Below are positions 63,673 through 64,000 of a DNA stretch of 64,000 nucleotides, piece after piece. Location: assembly GCA_946894095.1 (NCBI GenBank), contig OX335642.1:6149021-6213020 (forward strand), read 5' to 3'. Position 1 is the first letter of the stretch; every line of letters begins with the position of its first letter. The notes under the pieces are model-generated. The model made no database searches. It was not told the DNA's origin and saw only the letters and a list, made by a program, of their open reading frames with translations. The DNA is from Incurvaria masculella. Taxonomy: Eukaryota > Arthropoda > Insecta > Lepidoptera > Incurvariidae. The position numbers and the translations under genes are program-made.

Positions 63673-64000
63673 CTGCACAGATACATTAGCTGGCGTTAGA
63701 ATAGTTTGCATTACATAAATCTTATACCCTAACATTTTCAATGAAAAAAAATACATGGACGGAGTGGATTGTAATGATTATGTTAGATGAAAATATCTAT
63801 ACAAAAATTGAACAACAGACACAATTAGGTATACGTTTTCGCACCGAGACACCCATAACCCGAGGCTATGGCCCGCCCAAGCACACCGCTACACCCTGCT
63901 CTTTTCTCTAGCTACAAGTTGTCCAACTAAAAAATAATACAGTCTAATTGAGAACCTCCTCTTTTTTTTAAAGTCCGTTAATGAGAAGCAGCTGCAGTAA
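63673..64000. other. Intron sequence at window edge
   Basis: No further exon recognised. Confidence 0.45.

Overview
The window looks like nuclear DNA of a moth or butterfly. The evidence is an AT-rich, transposon-dense background; many copies of dispersed repeats I know from Lepidoptera (the family opening AAAACCGGCCAAGTGCGAGT, tRNA-derived SINEs, RTE and CR1 LINE pieces, TTAA-flanked MITEs); and one GC-rich, intron-broken host gene. Nothing resembles a bacterial operon, plasmid or CRISPR locus. All calls come from reading the sequence; no database was searched.

Layout. 1-12.7 kb holds no recognisable host gene, only SINEs, fold-back and MITE-like repeats, a decayed LINE reverse-transcriptase tail (10.1-10.8 kb) and a small CpG-rich patch at 4.1 kb. 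12.7-18.2 kb is a nearly complete CR1-like LINE on the minus strand with two open ORFs. 18.4-19.0 kb is a palindromic fold-back element between 9-bp direct repeats. 19.06-19.57 kb is a 5'-truncated RTE-like LINE with a 200-bp nested insertion carrying a hammerhead-ribozyme-like core. 23.7-25.5 kb holds two unrelated minisatellites with nearly equal periods (about 119 and exactly 118 bp). 25.6-38.9 kb is again repeat-rich without genes. 38.9-40.17 kb is a mariner transposon with an uninterrupted 341-residue transposase.

The host gene runs on the minus strand from beyond the right edge to a stop at 43,735. Ten consecutive exons (63,672 down to 43,735) join in frame with GT-AG introns. They encode the last Ig domain, a fibronectin III domain, one transmembrane helix and a long cytoplasmic tail of a Sidestep-family (Side/Beat system) immunoglobulin-superfamily receptor. 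The 5' exons lie outside the window. Its introns carry most of the remaining structure: a 65/130-bp higher-order repeat, a 119-bp repeat, an 85-bp tandem duplication that copied half an exon, several MITEs and SINEs, and a 4-kb LTR retrotransposon.

The LTR element (59,099-63,062) may be the least ordinary object here. Its 667-bp LTRs read as identical, are flanked by AATA duplications, and contain the gag start codon and the first 26 gag codons, while its internal coding region is frameshifted and deleted. The host gene and the transposons are not a functional pathway together; the transposons sit around and inside the gene.
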